Assembly: GCA_934097085.1 (NCBI GenBank)
Contig: CAKONK010000009.1
Location: 7,454-71,453, forward strand
Direction of reading: 5' to 3'
Length of the DNA stretch: 64,000 nt
Source: an uncultured Bacilli bacterium
GTDB lineage: Bacteria > Bacillota_I > Bacilli_A > RF39 > UBA660
Below the pieces are notes generated by a model. The model was not told the DNA's origin. It searched no databases and was given only the letters and a program-made list of their open reading frames with translations. A program made the position numbers and the translations under genes. This document shows positions 7,167 through 16,560 of this stretch, piece after piece. The stretch's first letter is position 1; each line of letters begins with the position of its first letter.

Positions 7167-9671
7167 ATGGAAACAAAATATGATTTTAATTTAGTTGAGA
7201 AAGGAAAGTATGAGTTTTGGCTTAATAACAAAACCTTTTTAGCGGGTAATGATAAAAGTAAAAGACCTTTTGCTATTGTTATTCCTCCACCAAATGTAAC
7301 TGGTAATTTACATATAGGTCATGCTTGGGATACAACACTTCAAGATATCATAATAAGATATAAAAAACTTTGTGGTTTTGATGCACTATGGGTTCCTGGT
7401 ATGGATCATGCTGGTATAGCAACTCAAGCAAAAGTTGATGAAAAATTATCTAAAATGGGAATTAATCCAAGAACTCTTTCAAGAGAGGATTGGTTAAAAT
7501 ATGCTTGGGATTGGAAAGAGGAATATGCAAATAACATTCATAAACAATGGGCTAAACTTGGACTAGCACTTGATTATTCTCGTGAGAGATTTACTTTAGA
7601 TGACGGACTTTCAAAAGCAGTAAGAAAAGTTTTCGTAGATCTTTATAACAAAGGACTTATTTATCGTGGTTATCGTATAATTAACTGGGATCCAAAAGCT
7701 CAAACAGCACTTTCTAATGAAGAAGTTATATATAAAGATGTAAAAGGGTATTTCTATCATTTAAAATATGTTATCGAAGGAACAGATAGATATTTAGATG
7801 TAGCCACAACAAGACCAGAAACATTATTCGGAGATACTGCTGTTGCGGTTAACCCAAATGATGAAAGATATAAAGACTTAATTGGTAAAAATGTAGTGCT
7901 ACCAATTGTAGGAAGATTAATTCCAATTATTGGTGATGAACATGCAGATCCAGAGTTTGGAACGGGTTGCGTTAAAATAACTCCAGCACACGATCCTAAT
8001 GACTATGAAGTAGGTAAAAGACATAATCTAAAAGAAATTATTTGTATAAATCCTGATGCTACGATGAATGAAAATGCTGGTACTTATCAAGGACTTTCTA
8101 GAGAGGAAGCAAGAGAAAAACTTGTTAGTGATTTAGAAAAAGCAGGTTTACTTCTTTCTAAAGAGGAAATAACTCATAATGTAGGTCATTCTGAAAGAAC
8201 TGGAGTTATGATTGAACCTTATTTATCTTCACAATGGTTTGTAAAAATGCGTCCTTTGGCAGATAGAGTACTTGAAAATCAAAAAAATAAAGATACAAAA
8301 GTAAATTTTGTTCCAAAAAGATATGAAAAGACAATGAATCACTGGATGGAAATAACTTATGATTGGTGTATATCTCGTCAACTATGGTGGGGACATAGAA
8401 TTCCTGCTTGGTATAAAGGTGATGAAATCTATGTTGGTGAAACTGCTCCGACTGGAGAAGGTTGGGTTCAAGATCCAGATGTTCTAGATACATGGTTTTC
8501 TTCAGCACTATGGCCTTTTTCAACATTAGGATGGCCTAATAAAACAGATGATTTAGACAGATATTTTCCTAATGATGTTTTAGTAACAGGGTACGATATT
8601 ATACCATTTTGGGTAAACAGAATGACTTTCCAATCACTTGAATTTATGAATGAAAGACCATTTAAAGATTGCCTTATTCATGGACTAATTCGTGATAAAC
8701 AAGGCAGAAAAATGAGTAAAAGTCTTGGTAATGGTGTAAATCCAATTGAGGTAATTGATAAATATGGCTGTGATTCATTAAGATTATTCTTAACAACAAA
8801 TTCTGCACCAGGAATGGACCTTAGATATGATGAAGAAAAAGTTGCTTCCTCTTGGAACTTTATTAATAAACTATGGAATGCCTCAAGGTATGTAATAATG
8901 AATACTAATAATTTAAATGATAATAATTATAAAGAATATAATAATTATGATAAATGGATTTTAACAAAATATAATAATGTTATTAAACAAGTAACAAAAT
9001 ATATGGATAAATATGAATTTCATAATGCATTTAACACTCTTTATTCATTTATTTGGGATGATTATTGTTCATCGTATATAGAAATATCTAAAATATATTT
9101 AAATGATACATCAAAAAGCGTACTTCTTAATATATTAACAGGTATAATAAAAATGCTGCATCCATTTATACCATTTGTTACCGAAGAAATATATCAAAAT
9201 TTACCATTTAAAGAAAGTAAATCAATAATGGAAAGTAGTTATCCAGTATATAATAAAAAAGAAGTTTATGATATTTTAGAAACTACTGAGATATTAAATG
9301 ATATAACATCTCTTCGTAATTTTAAAGCTGAAAATAATATTATAAATAGTGATGCAGTTAAAATAGAGCAATTATTTGATGAAAAATTATATGATGGTTT
9401 AATTAAATTTAAAAATAAAGTAGATAATATTGAGGGCTTTATTAAATATGAATCGAAATATGCTACATTATATTTTGAAGTTAAAAATAAAGTTTGTAAA
9501 GAAGATATTCAAAAAGAAATTGATGAATTAGAAAAATCTATTAATAAAAGAAAAATGCTTCTTGAAAATGAAAATTTTGTAAAAAGAGCACCAGAAAATA
9601 TAGTCTTAAACGAAAAACAAAAACTTGCTGAGGAAGAGGAAAAATTAGCAAAATTAAAAACTGATATTTAG
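7167..9671 (+). CDS. valS: Valyl-tRNA synthetase
   Basis: 834 residues, class I synthetase that charges tRNA-Val in the cytoplasm. HIGH motif in [15 protein letters not shown] and KMSKS in [14 protein letters not shown]. The editing domain is present ([17 protein letters not shown] and [15 protein letters not shown]). A C-terminal coiled coil (about 770-834) is slightly short for the family. GGAGG at 7157-7161 selects the ATG at 7167 over an upstream in-frame start at 7137, which would lie inside the terminator. Controlled by the T-box leader. Its TAG stop overlaps the stop codon of the convergent recombinase gene. Confidence 0.97.
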   Translation: METKYDFNLVEKGKYEFWLNNKTFLAGNDKSKRPFAIVIPPPNVTGNLHIGHAWDTTLQDIIIRYKKLCGFDALWVPGMDHAGIATQAKVDEKLSKMGINPRTLSREDWLKYAWDWKEEYANNIHKQWAKLGLALDYSRERFTLDDGLSKAVRKVFVDLYNKGLIYRGYRIINWDPKAQTALSNEEVIYKDVKGYFYHLKYVIEGTDRYLDVATTRPETLFGDTAVAVNPNDERYKDLIGKNVVLPIVGRLIPIIGDEHADPEFGTGCVKITPAHDPNDYEVGKRHNLKEIICINPDATMNENAGTYQGLSREEAREKLVSDLEKAGLLLSKEEITHNVGHSERTGVMIEPYLSSQWFVKMRPLADRVLENQKNKDTKVNFVPKRYEKTMNHWMEITYDWCISRQLWWGHRIPAWYKGDEIYVGETAPTGEGWVQDPDVLDTWFSSALWPFSTLGWPNKTDDLDRYFPNDVLVTGYDIIPFWVNRMTFQSLEFMNERPFKDCLIHGLIRDKQGRKMSKSLGNGVNPIEVIDKYGCDSLRLFLTTNSAPGMDLRYDEEKVASSWNFINKLWNASRYVIMNTNNLNDNNYKEYNNYDKWILTKYNNVIKQVTKYMDKYEFHNAFNTLYSFIWDDYCSSYIEISKIYLNDTSKSVLLNILTGIIKMLHPFIPFVTEEIYQNLPFKESKSIMESSYPVYNKKEVYDILETTEILNDITSLRNFKAENNIINSDAVKIEQLFDEKLYDGLIKFKNKVDNIEGFIKYESKYATLYFEVKNKVCKEDIQKEIDELEKSINKRKMLLENENFVKRAPENIVLNEKQKLAEEEEKLAKLKTDI

Positions 9672-9680
9672 TCAGTTTTT
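9656..9680. terminator. Bidirectional terminator between valS and the recombinase
   Basis: AAAAACTGA-TATTTAG-TCAGTTTTT forms a hairpin with A-runs and T-runs on both sides, spanning both overlapping stop codons (9668-9671). Confidence 0.75.
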
Positions 9681-10786
9681 TTCTTTGTATACACATTATT
9701 CATACAAACTCTTTTGTAATTTAAAGAAGGATGTATATATAAATTTTGAGTTATATTTGCACTTGAATGTCCAAGAACTTCAGAAAGGGCTTTAGTACTC
9801 ATACATGTTTCATCAGCGTTTGTAGCAAAGGTGTGTCTCGTAGTATGAAATTTTTTGTTGTTAATTCCCCAATATTTTAAAAATCTTTTATAATGATTTG
9901 TATAACATCTTGGCTCCATTGCTACAAGAGAATTTGTTAGGAAAAAATTTCCTGTATCCATATTTATTACATAAAACTTTACATATTTTTTTAAAATATC
10001 TGGTATTGGAATTGTTCGGAGTGATGTTTTACTTTTGGGATTAGAAACTACAATTCTCGTTTTATAATCATAGAGCTTATTAGTATTTTTAATTCTAAGA
10101 ATTGTGTGACTGACTGTTATTGTAAAATTTTGTAAATCAAAACTTTCTTTTTTTAATGCACATAATTCTCCGATTCTTAGTCCCATATATAAGCAAAGTA
10201 TTATGCCAAAATCACATCGATTATCGTAAGTTAGAGCTCTTTTTTTGATTATTTTTATTTCATCTTTATTAAAAACTACGATTTCCTTTTGCATTTTTTG
10301 GGGAACTTCAAAATCAACCACTATTTTATGAAATTTTAATATTTGTTTCAATATTATTCCTATATCATGAATAGTATTTATTGATAAATCACTATTATTT
10401 TTTAGTGATTCCAAATAATTATTAATTACATCTTTACTTATTTTTTTTGTTTTAATAAAACCTATATTAGATCTTACTTTAGTTTCCACAATATATAAAT
10501 ATGTTGTATAAGTTGACTCTTTTACTTTACTTTTTTTAAATTCCAACCATTCATCTATTTTATAGTTAAAGCTTTGTAAATATTCTTTCTTTTTTTTTAC
10601 TGGTTTTTTATAATAATTAAAATTTAGCTCATATTTTTGAGAGTATTTTAATTTTTTTCTTACTTCACTTCTGGTGTTTCCTTCTACATATCCATATATT
10701 ATTTTATTATTAATAATATCTTTTATATATTTCGCTTCATAAGTACCATCCTTTCTTTTAATAATATTATTGTCATTACGACTCAT
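9668..10786 (-). CDS. Phage-type tyrosine recombinase/integrase
   Basis: 372 residues. N-terminal AP2-like arm-binding domain ([14 protein letters not shown]), a SAM-like core-binding domain (about 75-170), then the catalytic domain. The first Arg is in MGLRIGEL, His-x-x-Arg in [10 protein letters not shown], His in LGHSSANIT and the nucleophile Tyr in NLYIHPS. All are intact, and the layout is that of Tn916/phage integrases. RBS GAGGTGATTT precedes the ATG. No excisionase, relaxase or structural phage gene is adjacent and no tRNA is near. It may be the remnant or driver of a small island covering the minus-strand genes to 13952. Confidence 0.88.
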   Translation of the reverse strand: MSRNDNNIIKRKDGTYEAKYIKDIINNKIIYGYVEGNTRSEVRKKLKYSQKYELNFNYYKKPVKKKKEYLQSFNYKIDEWLEFKKSKVKESTYTTYLYIVETKVRSNIGFIKTKKISKDVINNYLESLKNNSDLSINTIHDIGIILKQILKFHKIVVDFEVPQKMQKEIVVFNKDEIKIIKKRALTYDNRCDFGIILCLYMGLRIGELCALKKESFDLQNFTITVSHTILRIKNTNKLYDYKTRIVVSNPKSKTSLRTIPIPDILKKYVKFYVINMDTGNFFLTNSLVAMEPRCYTNHYKRFLKYWGINNKKFHTTRHTFATNADETCMSTKALSEVLGHSSANITQNLYIHPSLNYKRVCMNNVYTKKKTD

Positions 10787-10828
10787 AAATAAATCACCTC
10801 TATTATAATTGTAACATTATTAAAAGTT

Positions 10829-10860
10829 AAAAAAAAACACGATTAGTTTAATATCGTGTT
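10829..10860 (-). terminator. Terminator after the 10843 gene
   Basis: On the minus strand ACACGAT-ATTAAACTA-ATCGTGT is followed by a long T-run (A-run at 10829-10837). It overlaps the last codons of the gene. Confidence 0.75.
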
Positions 10861-12276
10861 TGGAATGGTAGTCTCAGTATTTTCAAATAACTCATTTATT
10901 AATTTTTTTATTTCTTCATTTATTGCCATTTTATCATTATATGAAAGATTATCCTTTTCAATATAATTTGTTTTATTAAATAGGGTAAATGTAGAGTTTT
11001 CCTTTAATTCGAATTTACCGTTTATTTTATAATTTTTTGAGGTGAAACTATATTCATATGTATTTTTATTTGTTTTATCAATATTAAATAATATGTTGTT
11101 ATAGGTAATATCTATATTACCATTTTCTTTGATAATAACATTGATTGATTTATTATTTTTAATTAAATCTATATTTATTTTAGCATTTGTAAATTCATTT
11201 ACTTTTATTTCAAAGCCTTTAACTTTAAAAGTATTATTTGAGTAAGATACATTATATTTTTTTTCACCATAATTTAAATTAATTTCAAAAGTATTATTTT
11301 TATAAGTAAATAAATTATCACCCTCATGATATATTTCGATTTCTTTAATATTTTTACCAAGTAAATCAGTATAAATATTAATTCCAATATTACCATCATA
11401 ATCCTTAATTAAATCTTTTGTTAATTTATTTAAGGTTTCTTTTACATTATCCATGTTATAACCATTTGGATAATTGTTTTTCTTTTGAAGTATTTTAAAT
11501 AAAATTTCCATAAATTTTTCATCATTTTGAATATTTGTATTTATGCTAGATAAGATATTATCAAAAGTTACATTTTGAAGTAAGAAAGTAATTTTTTTCT
11601 TAAATATATATTTATTGTTGCTGTTACTTATATCAAGAACTATATCAAAATCGTCAGTGTTAAAACTATTAAATAAATAATTTTTGAAAGATGTAATTAA
11701 GTAGTAATAATCATTTAATGAAATATAATCTTTATGTTCAAATAAATTATTATTATCTATTTTAATAGGGTAGTTATTAACTTTTTTAAGTAGTAAATAT
11801 GATCCCTTATTTTCATAATTATATATTAAATTGTTAAGTTCATTGTTATTTTTATATAGTGTTTGGGCATATGCCATTTTCTCGCTTTCGTAATCTAAGT
11901 CATATTCAATGTTAAATAAATAATTATTATCTTTGTTATTTATATTCATATTTCCTATAAAACTTATGGGTTTATCAATATTAAAATCTAAATAATTATT
12001 GATTTTGTTATAAACAATGTCAATATAACTATAACCTTTATTTATAACTGATTTATATACTTCTTCACCATTTTTATTAAATATAAATAAATAGTAAAAA
12101 CATACTCCTAAAACACTGATTATTAAAAGAATACCAATTGTACTAAATATAATACTAATAATACTTTTTTTCTTTTTGGGTTCTGGTTTATATTCTTCAA
12201 TATTTTGATTCGGTACAAGTGGTGGAGTTATATCTAAATTTTCTACATTGTTTTGTATTTCATTTTCATTATTCAT
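10843..12276 (-). CDS. Uncharacterised single-pass membrane protein with large extracellular domain
   Basis: 477 residues from an ATG at 12276 chosen by GAAAGGG, seven bases upstream. The first 40 residues are cytoplasmic and Pro/Asn-rich, ending in KKKK. One helix follows (about 43-68, IISIIFSTIGILLIISVLG). The remaining 400 residues are Asn/Lys-rich with many short beta-type strands and repeated lipoprotein-like blocks (INLNYGEKKYNVSYSNNTF, YEYSFTSKNYKINGKF). No catalytic motif is seen. Type II topology would put the bulk outside. I do not recognise a family. Separated by 56 bases from the recombinase, with its own terminator between. Confidence 0.65.
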   Translation of the reverse strand: MNNENEIQNNVENLDITPPLVPNQNIEEYKPEPKKKKSIISIIFSTIGILLIISVLGVCFYYLFIFNKNGEEVYKSVINKGYSYIDIVYNKINNYLDFNIDKPISFIGNMNINNKDNNYLFNIEYDLDYESEKMAYAQTLYKNNNELNNLIYNYENKGSYLLLKKVNNYPIKIDNNNLFEHKDYISLNDYYYLITSFKNYLFNSFNTDDFDIVLDISNSNNKYIFKKKITFLLQNVTFDNILSSINTNIQNDEKFMEILFKILQKKNNYPNGYNMDNVKETLNKLTKDLIKDYDGNIGINIYTDLLGKNIKEIEIYHEGDNLFTYKNNTFEINLNYGEKKYNVSYSNNTFKVKGFEIKVNEFTNAKINIDLIKNNKSINVIIKENGNIDITYNNILFNIDKTNKNTYEYSFTSKNYKINGKFELKENSTFTLFNKTNYIEKDNLSYNDKMAINEEIKKLINELFENTETTIPNTILN

Positions 12277-12347
12277 TTTCAATCCCTTTCTATCATATAT
12301 ATAATAACATAAATTTGCAAAAAAAAAATCAAATTTTTAAAATAAAT

Positions 12348-13145
12348 TTAAAAAAATGATAATTGAGTGTTTTCTTCATAAATATTATCTTTTCGTTTCT
12401 TATTTTCTAAAGATTTATTAAATTCTCTTTCTAGGTGTACTAAATAAATTACAAATTCATATAAATGTCTTTTGTTAAGATAAGTTATTCCATCTTTATT
12501 TTTAAGTGGTTTTACTTTATCGGTATCAAATTTATCATATCTAAATGATAGATGTTCGACTAAAAGGGATACATATTTGAAATAGTATTTATTATTTACA
12601 TAACCATTTTTAATGTCTTTTACATAATTAAGTAGGCCGTAAGCACTTTCATAAATATCATCATATTTATAAAAATCATTTGTTAAAAGTTCTTTTGAAA
12701 TCATTTGTAATATAGATAAATTAATTATTTCTTTTTCGTTTAAATTATCATATGAAGTAAATGTCATATTATTAATCTGCATGCTTAATAAGTGATTTAT
12801 TAGTGATGGTGGGTTAAATAAAATTGCTTCATCTTTAAATAGAATATCACTTTGTCCTTGCACTCTTTTTCCACATTTATTCCATTTTCCTTCGATTCCA
12901 TTTCTTTTGGGACTTTTGTAGCATATACAAAAATGTTTTGAGGAATCTTTTGCATCCACTAAATTAAATTTAGCAAGATATGCAAAAAGGTTTGCTTCAC
13001 TTTCAAATCTTCCTGTAAAATTTGTTATACCATCAATACTATCAAGTTTAAAATTTAATACATTTTCTAATTTGATTGTCTTATATCTATCAGATTTATC
13101 TTCGTTTGTACTTCTTGTTTGATCTATAGCTAAATAATATTTCAT
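12348..13145 (-). CDS. Uncharacterised protein, second gene of a two-gene unit
   Basis: 265 residues, no signal peptide or membrane segment. A Cys/Lys-rich patch near residues 90-112 (HFCICYKSPKRNGIEGKW, then KCGKRV) could be a metal or nucleic-acid site. The C-terminal half is helical, ending in a charged tail. AAAGGAAAT gives a clear RBS. The gene starts only 3 bases after the stop of the 13149 gene, so both are translated from one mRNA. I do not recognise it. The paired layout next to a recombinase would fit an accessory or toxin-antitoxin-like function, which is speculation. Confidence 0.6.
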   Translation of the reverse strand: MKYYLAIDQTRSTNEDKSDRYKTIKLENVLNFKLDSIDGITNFTGRFESEANLFAYLAKFNLVDAKDSSKHFCICYKSPKRNGIEGKWNKCGKRVQGQSDILFKDEAILFNPPSLINHLLSMQINNMTFTSYDNLNEKEIINLSILQMISKELLTNDFYKYDDIYESAYGLLNYVKDIKNGYVNNKYYFKYVSLLVEHLSFRYDKFDTDKVKPLKNKDGITYLNKRHLYEFVIYLVHLEREFNKSLENKKRKDNIYEENTQLSFF

Positions 13146-13148
13146 TTT

Positions 13149-13952
13149 TTATTTCCTTTCTTTTCCTTCATAAAGTTTAAATGTTTCACTATATAGTTTA
13201 TGGGATATTCCCTTTATTAAGGTATTTTTACTAATAAATTCAAAATCTTTATCATTTAAAATACTATTTATTTCATTTTCATAAAATATTAAAAAGTTTT
13301 CTACAAATTTATTAACTAGATTAACAAGAAATAAATAGTCATTTTCATTTTTTAATTTTAGATTAAACTTATTAATAAATCGATAGAAGGAATCATTTAA
13401 ATGATTATATAGATTTGCAAATTTTTCATTAAGTTCAAGAGAAATATATCTTTCTTCATATTCTTTTTTTACTTCATATTCAATATAATAAGGGGTTTTA
13501 TAATATTCAACATCAATCGGCTTATAAGATTTTATTGCTTGGGGATTAAATAGTATTAGACTAGAAATGCAATAATCTTCATAACCAATATTATAAATAA
13601 CTCTTGAATTTATGTAAAAACCATCATAATCATTTGCTATGGCTTCATAATCAAGAATTTTTTTGTTTTCATTACTGCTTGGGTATTTATTATAAGCTTC
13701 ATTAAAGTCATCAGTATTTTCAATCCATAAAATATTAACATCACTATTTAAGGTTACTATTGATGCTTCACCATTAAATTTTTGAAAAAATATACTTGGG
13801 TGTTCTTCGAGAAACATAAGCCATTCATTAGCATTAATATCCGTATATTTTGTAAGCCAAAGACCGCCATATGGTTTTGTGTTAAATGGAACAATATCCC
13901 TAAATATTGATGTATTTATATTTTTAGTGCCAAATGTAATAAATTTATCCAT
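13149..13952 (-). CDS. Conserved protein with GGLW motif, first gene of a two-gene unit
   Basis: 267 residues. The N-terminal half has a recognisable pattern: FGTKNIN, KPYGGLWLTKYTD, then NEWLMFL, ANDYDGFYI and CISSLILFNPQAI. From memory this resembles a widespread phage and bacterial family whose members carry GGLW..W and YDG signatures and may adopt an ADP-ribosyltransferase-like fold; I cannot verify that. The C-terminal half is helical. AAGGGGGAAAT precedes the ATG. Promoter on the minus strand: TTGATA (14005-14000), 17-base spacer, TAGTAT (13982-13977). Confidence 0.55.
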   Translation of the reverse strand: MDKFITFGTKNINTSIFRDIVPFNTKPYGGLWLTKYTDINANEWLMFLEEHPSIFFQKFNGEASIVTLNSDVNILWIENTDDFNEAYNKYPSSNENKKILDYEAIANDYDGFYINSRVIYNIGYEDYCISSLILFNPQAIKSYKPIDVEYYKTPYYIEYEVKKEYEERYISLELNEKFANLYNHLNDSFYRFINKFNLKLKNENDYLFLVNLVNKFVENFLIFYENEINSILNDKDFEFISKNTLIKGISHKLYSETFKLYEGKERK

Positions 13953-13976
13953 ATTTCCCCCTTAAATTTAATGTAT

Positions 13977-14005
13977 ATACTAGCATATATTGGGCAAAAT
14001 ATCAA
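13977..14005 (-). promoter_or_regulatory. Promoter of the 13952/13145 gene pair
   Basis: Minus strand TTGATA, 17-base spacer, TAGTAT. It is back-to-back with the hsp20 promoter region. Confidence 0.6.
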
Positions 14006-14030
14006 TAGGTATAAAAATATTTTAATTTTA

Positions 14031-14057
14031 TTAGCACTATCTATTGACAAGTGCTAA
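14031..14057 (+). promoter_or_regulatory. CIRCE-type operator (HrcA site) of hsp20
   Basis: TTAGCACTA (14031-14039), nine bases, AAGTGCTAA (14049-14057). This matches the CIRCE consensus TTAGCACTC-N9-GAGTGCTAA except the innermost base on each side. It covers the -35 element, so HrcA binding would block RNA polymerase and release it on heat stress. hrcA is not in this window. Confidence 0.85.
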
Positions 14058-14072
14058 CCATAGTAATATAAT
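14044..14072 (+). promoter_or_regulatory. Consensus SigA promoter of hsp20
   Basis: TTGACA (14044-14049), 17-base spacer, TATAAT (14067-14072): a perfect consensus promoter, consistent with control by repression through the overlapping CIRCE. Confidence 0.9.
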
Positions 14073-14099
14073 GTAAGTATGAAAGGAAGATGATATGGT

Positions 14100-14492
14100 A
14101 TGTTACCAAGTAGAATATTTTTAGATGATTTTTTAGATGATTTAACACCTAGTAGAAAGGAAAACAATAAAATGATTTGTGACATTTATGAAGAAGATGG
14201 AAAATATTTCATTGAAGTAGATGTTCCAGGATTTAAGAAAGAAGATATTAAGATTGAATGTGATAAAGGAAACCTTAAAATAGTTGCTGAAAAGCATTCA
14301 AATAAAGAAGAACACAACAAGAAAAAATATATTCATCGTGAAAGAAAATTCTATGAAAGATGTGAAAGATCATTCTATCTTGGAGATGTTGATGAAAGTA
14401 AAATCTCTGCTGAATTTAAAGATGGTACATTAAAAATTGTTGTTCCTAAAGAAGAAAAAGAATCTACTAAAAAACTAATTAATATTGACTAA
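14100..14492 (+). CDS. Small heat-shock protein (Hsp20/alpha-crystallin)
   Basis: 130 residues. The alpha-crystallin domain covers about residues 25-115: YEEDGKYFIEVDVPGFKKED, ERCERSFYLGDVDE and the closing motif AEFKDGTLKIVVPK. It binds unfolded proteins as an ATP-independent holdase. The start at 14100 lies 11 bases after AGGAAG, a slightly long spacing. The CIRCE operator indicates HrcA control. A monocistronic gene: a terminator follows directly. Confidence 0.95.
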   Translation: MLPSRIFLDDFLDDLTPSRKENNKMICDIYEEDGKYFIEVDVPGFKKEDIKIECDKGNLKIVAEKHSNKEEHNKKKYIHRERKFYERCERSFYLGDVDESKISAEFKDGTLKIVVPKEEKESTKKLINID

Positions 14493-14513
14493 GGCTAAAA
14501 ACCTTAGTTTTTA
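14489..14513 (+). terminator. Terminator of hsp20
   Basis: CTAAGG-CTAAAAA-CCTTAG followed by TTTTTAT, starting at the stop codon. Confidence 0.8.
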
Positions 14514-14538
14514 TATTTAAAAATTTTCTAAAATATTA

Positions 14539-14544
14539 TATAAT
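14539..14544 (+). promoter_or_regulatory. -10 element six bases before the ATG (leaderless start)
   Basis: TATAAT at 14539-14544, then TTGTTG-type spacing and ATG at 14551. Only six bases separate them and no RBS exists, so transcription should begin at or next to the A of the start codon. Confidence 0.55.
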
Positions 14545-14550
14545 TGTTGT

Positions 14551-16293
14551 ATGAAAAGAAGTAAAAAGAAAGATAACTCATTTAAATTAATATTTCATTA
14601 TTTAAAAGGTGATAAAGTAAAAATGATTTTACTTGTTATTTTGATGATATGTAATTATATACCTGATTTATGTTGTCCAATATTTATAGGTAAAGCTTTA
14701 GAATTTTTACTTTTAAAAAAATATGCTTTATTTGTAAAATATTTAGTTTTATATTTTTCTGGATATGTAATAGTTTATGGAGTTCTTTTAATTCCTAGAT
14801 TGATTTTATATAATAAATTACAAATGAGTTTTATTAATAAAGTTTGTAAAGACATGTATAATAAATATCAAAACTTACCCGCTATAGCATTTGAAAAAGC
14901 AGGTGTTGGTGAATTAATAAATAGACTTTCTTCGGATCCAGATAGAGTACTTGATTTACTTAATCAACTAGTAAAAATGATTTTAAAGATAATTATGGCT
15001 TTAATTATAGTTATAGTATCATTTAAAATATCTATTTTTATTGGTATTGAAATAACTATTTTTGCAATAATTATGGGTATAATTTCTTCAAAATATTTTC
15101 CTGTTATTAAAAGTACTCAAAAAGAAATTAAAAAAGAAAGTGATAAACTTATAAAAAGAGCAACAGAAAATTTAACTGGAATTAGAGAAATTAAAGCATT
15201 AGGCATTAAAAATAATATGATTAATTTAATAAATAATGATATTGATAATTATTGTAATAAATCTCTTAAAATAAATAGATATGAATCAGTATATAATGGA
15301 TTAAATAATATGGTTTATTATGTATTACAATTTATTATTTTATTAACATGTGGATATCTTTTTATAAAAGGTCATATTGTTTATAGTGTACTTATGTTGG
15401 TTCATACTTATATTTGGCGAATAGATGAGGTTGCTGAAACACTTTCCTCTTTTGGAGTAAATTATAATAAAGTAAAAGTGTCTTTATCCAGAATTGATGA
15501 AGTTGTTAATAATAAAATTTTCAAAGATGAACTGTTTGGAAATATTAATTTAAATAATGTTAAGGGAAATGTTACTTTTAAAAATGTATCATTTAAATAT
15601 ACAAAAAAAGAAAACTTAACACTTAATAATTTATCACTAAATATTAAAGCTAATCAGAAAAGTGCTATTGTTGGTAGAAGTGGTAATGGTAAATCAACAA
15701 TATTTAATCTACTTCTTAGATACTTTGATGCTACTTCTGGAGAAATTTTGATTGATGGAGTTAATATAAAAAATCTTACTGAAAGCTCTTTAAGGAAAAC
15801 TATTTCTTGTGTTAGACAAAGCCCATTTTTGTTTAATATGTCTATATTTGAAAATTTTAAAATAGTTAAACCAGATATTACTTTAAAAGAGGTAAAAGAA
15901 GTATGCAAAAGGGCATATATTGACGAATATATTGAAAGTTTACCTAAAAAATATAATACAATTATTGGTGAAGGTGGAATCAATCTTTCTGGTGGACAAA
16001 AACAAAGACTTGCTATAGCAAGAACACTTTTATTAGATACAAAAATTATTTTATTCGATGAAGCAACCTCAGCATTAGATAACGAAAGCCAGGAGTATAT
16101 AAAAATGACAATTGATGATTTAGCAAAAGATCATACAATTATAATAATTGCTCACAGACTTTCAACAATTATTGATGCTGATGAAATATTTGTTATGGAA
16201 AAAGGTAAATTATCTATGAAGGGTACGCATGAAGATTTGTTAAAAAAATCAAAAATTTATAAAGGACTATATAAAAATGAAGAAAGAATGTAA
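14551..16293 (+). CDS. ABC exporter, fused membrane and ATPase domains
   Basis: 580 residues: about six transmembrane helices (residues 20-310), then an ATPase domain. Walker A is GRSGNGKST, signature LSGGQKQRLAIARTLL, Walker B IILFDEATSALD with the catalytic Glu, and the switch His in IIIAHRLSTI. It is a homodimer-type half transporter of the lipid A/multidrug exporter class; the substrate is unknown. No RBS precedes the ATG, which lies six bases after a TATAAT, so the mRNA is probably leaderless. The end overlaps the next small gene by 17 bases. Confidence 0.9.
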   Translation: MKRSKKKDNSFKLIFHYLKGDKVKMILLVILMICNYIPDLCCPIFIGKALEFLLLKKYALFVKYLVLYFSGYVIVYGVLLIPRLILYNKLQMSFINKVCKDMYNKYQNLPAIAFEKAGVGELINRLSSDPDRVLDLLNQLVKMILKIIMALIIVIVSFKISIFIGIEITIFAIIMGIISSKYFPVIKSTQKEIKKESDKLIKRATENLTGIREIKALGIKNNMINLINNDIDNYCNKSLKINRYESVYNGLNNMVYYVLQFIILLTCGYLFIKGHIVYSVLMLVHTYIWRIDEVAETLSSFGVNYNKVKVSLSRIDEVVNNKIFKDELFGNINLNNVKGNVTFKNVSFKYTKKENLTLNNLSLNIKANQKSAIVGRSGNGKSTIFNLLLRYFDATSGEILIDGVNIKNLTESSLRKTISCVRQSPFLFNMSIFENFKIVKPDITLKEVKEVCKRAYIDEYIESLPKKYNTIIGEGGINLSGGQKQRLAIARTLLLDTKIILFDEATSALDNESQEYIKMTIDDLAKDHTIIIIAHRLSTIIDADEIFVMEKGKLSMKGTHEDLLKKSKIYKGLYKNEERM

Positions 16294-16525
16294 TAATGAA
16301 GATTTTGAGTTTGATTTAAATGATTTAAAAATGGAAAGAGAAAATAAAATGTATTTATCTAACAATGAAATAAAAGTGTTGAAAAAGTACAATGTAGATT
16401 ATAAGAAATATGATAGTATGACTAGTTTAATATTCGAACTAAATGAAATCGAAGGTGATGATGATCTCGAAGAAATTGCTATAGAATTATCAGAATTTAA
16501 CTATTATAATAATCAAAATAAATAA
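16277..16525 (+). CDS. Small acidic hypothetical protein coupled to the ABC exporter
   Basis: 82 residues, Asp/Glu-rich and soluble (FDLNDLKMERENKMYLSNNE, then a helix and EGDDDLEEIAIELSEF). Its ATG lies inside the 3' end of the exporter gene in another frame, so translation is probably coupled. No family recognised. Confidence 0.6.
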   Translation: MKKECNNEDFEFDLNDLKMERENKMYLSNNEIKVLKKYNVDYKKYDSMTSLIFELNEIEGDDDLEEIAIELSEFNYYNNQNK

Positions 16526-16526
16526 A

Positions 16527-16560
16527 AAAGAGTTATCTATACATAGATTCTCTTTTTCTT
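16527..16560. terminator. Bidirectional terminator between the 82-aa gene and rnr
   Basis: AAAGAG-TT-ATCTAT-AC-ATAGAT-T-CTCTTT, with T-rich sequence beyond it on both strands. It overlaps the last codons of rnr. Confidence 0.75.

Noticed and set aside
8206..8526. Minus-strand frame inside valS
   Set aside because: Lies opposite conserved synthetase sequence and has no RBS or recognisable product.
14551..14553. Possible upstream start for the ABC exporter
   Set aside because: No in-frame start with an RBS exists between the hsp20 terminator and the ATG; the -10 hexamer occupies that space.
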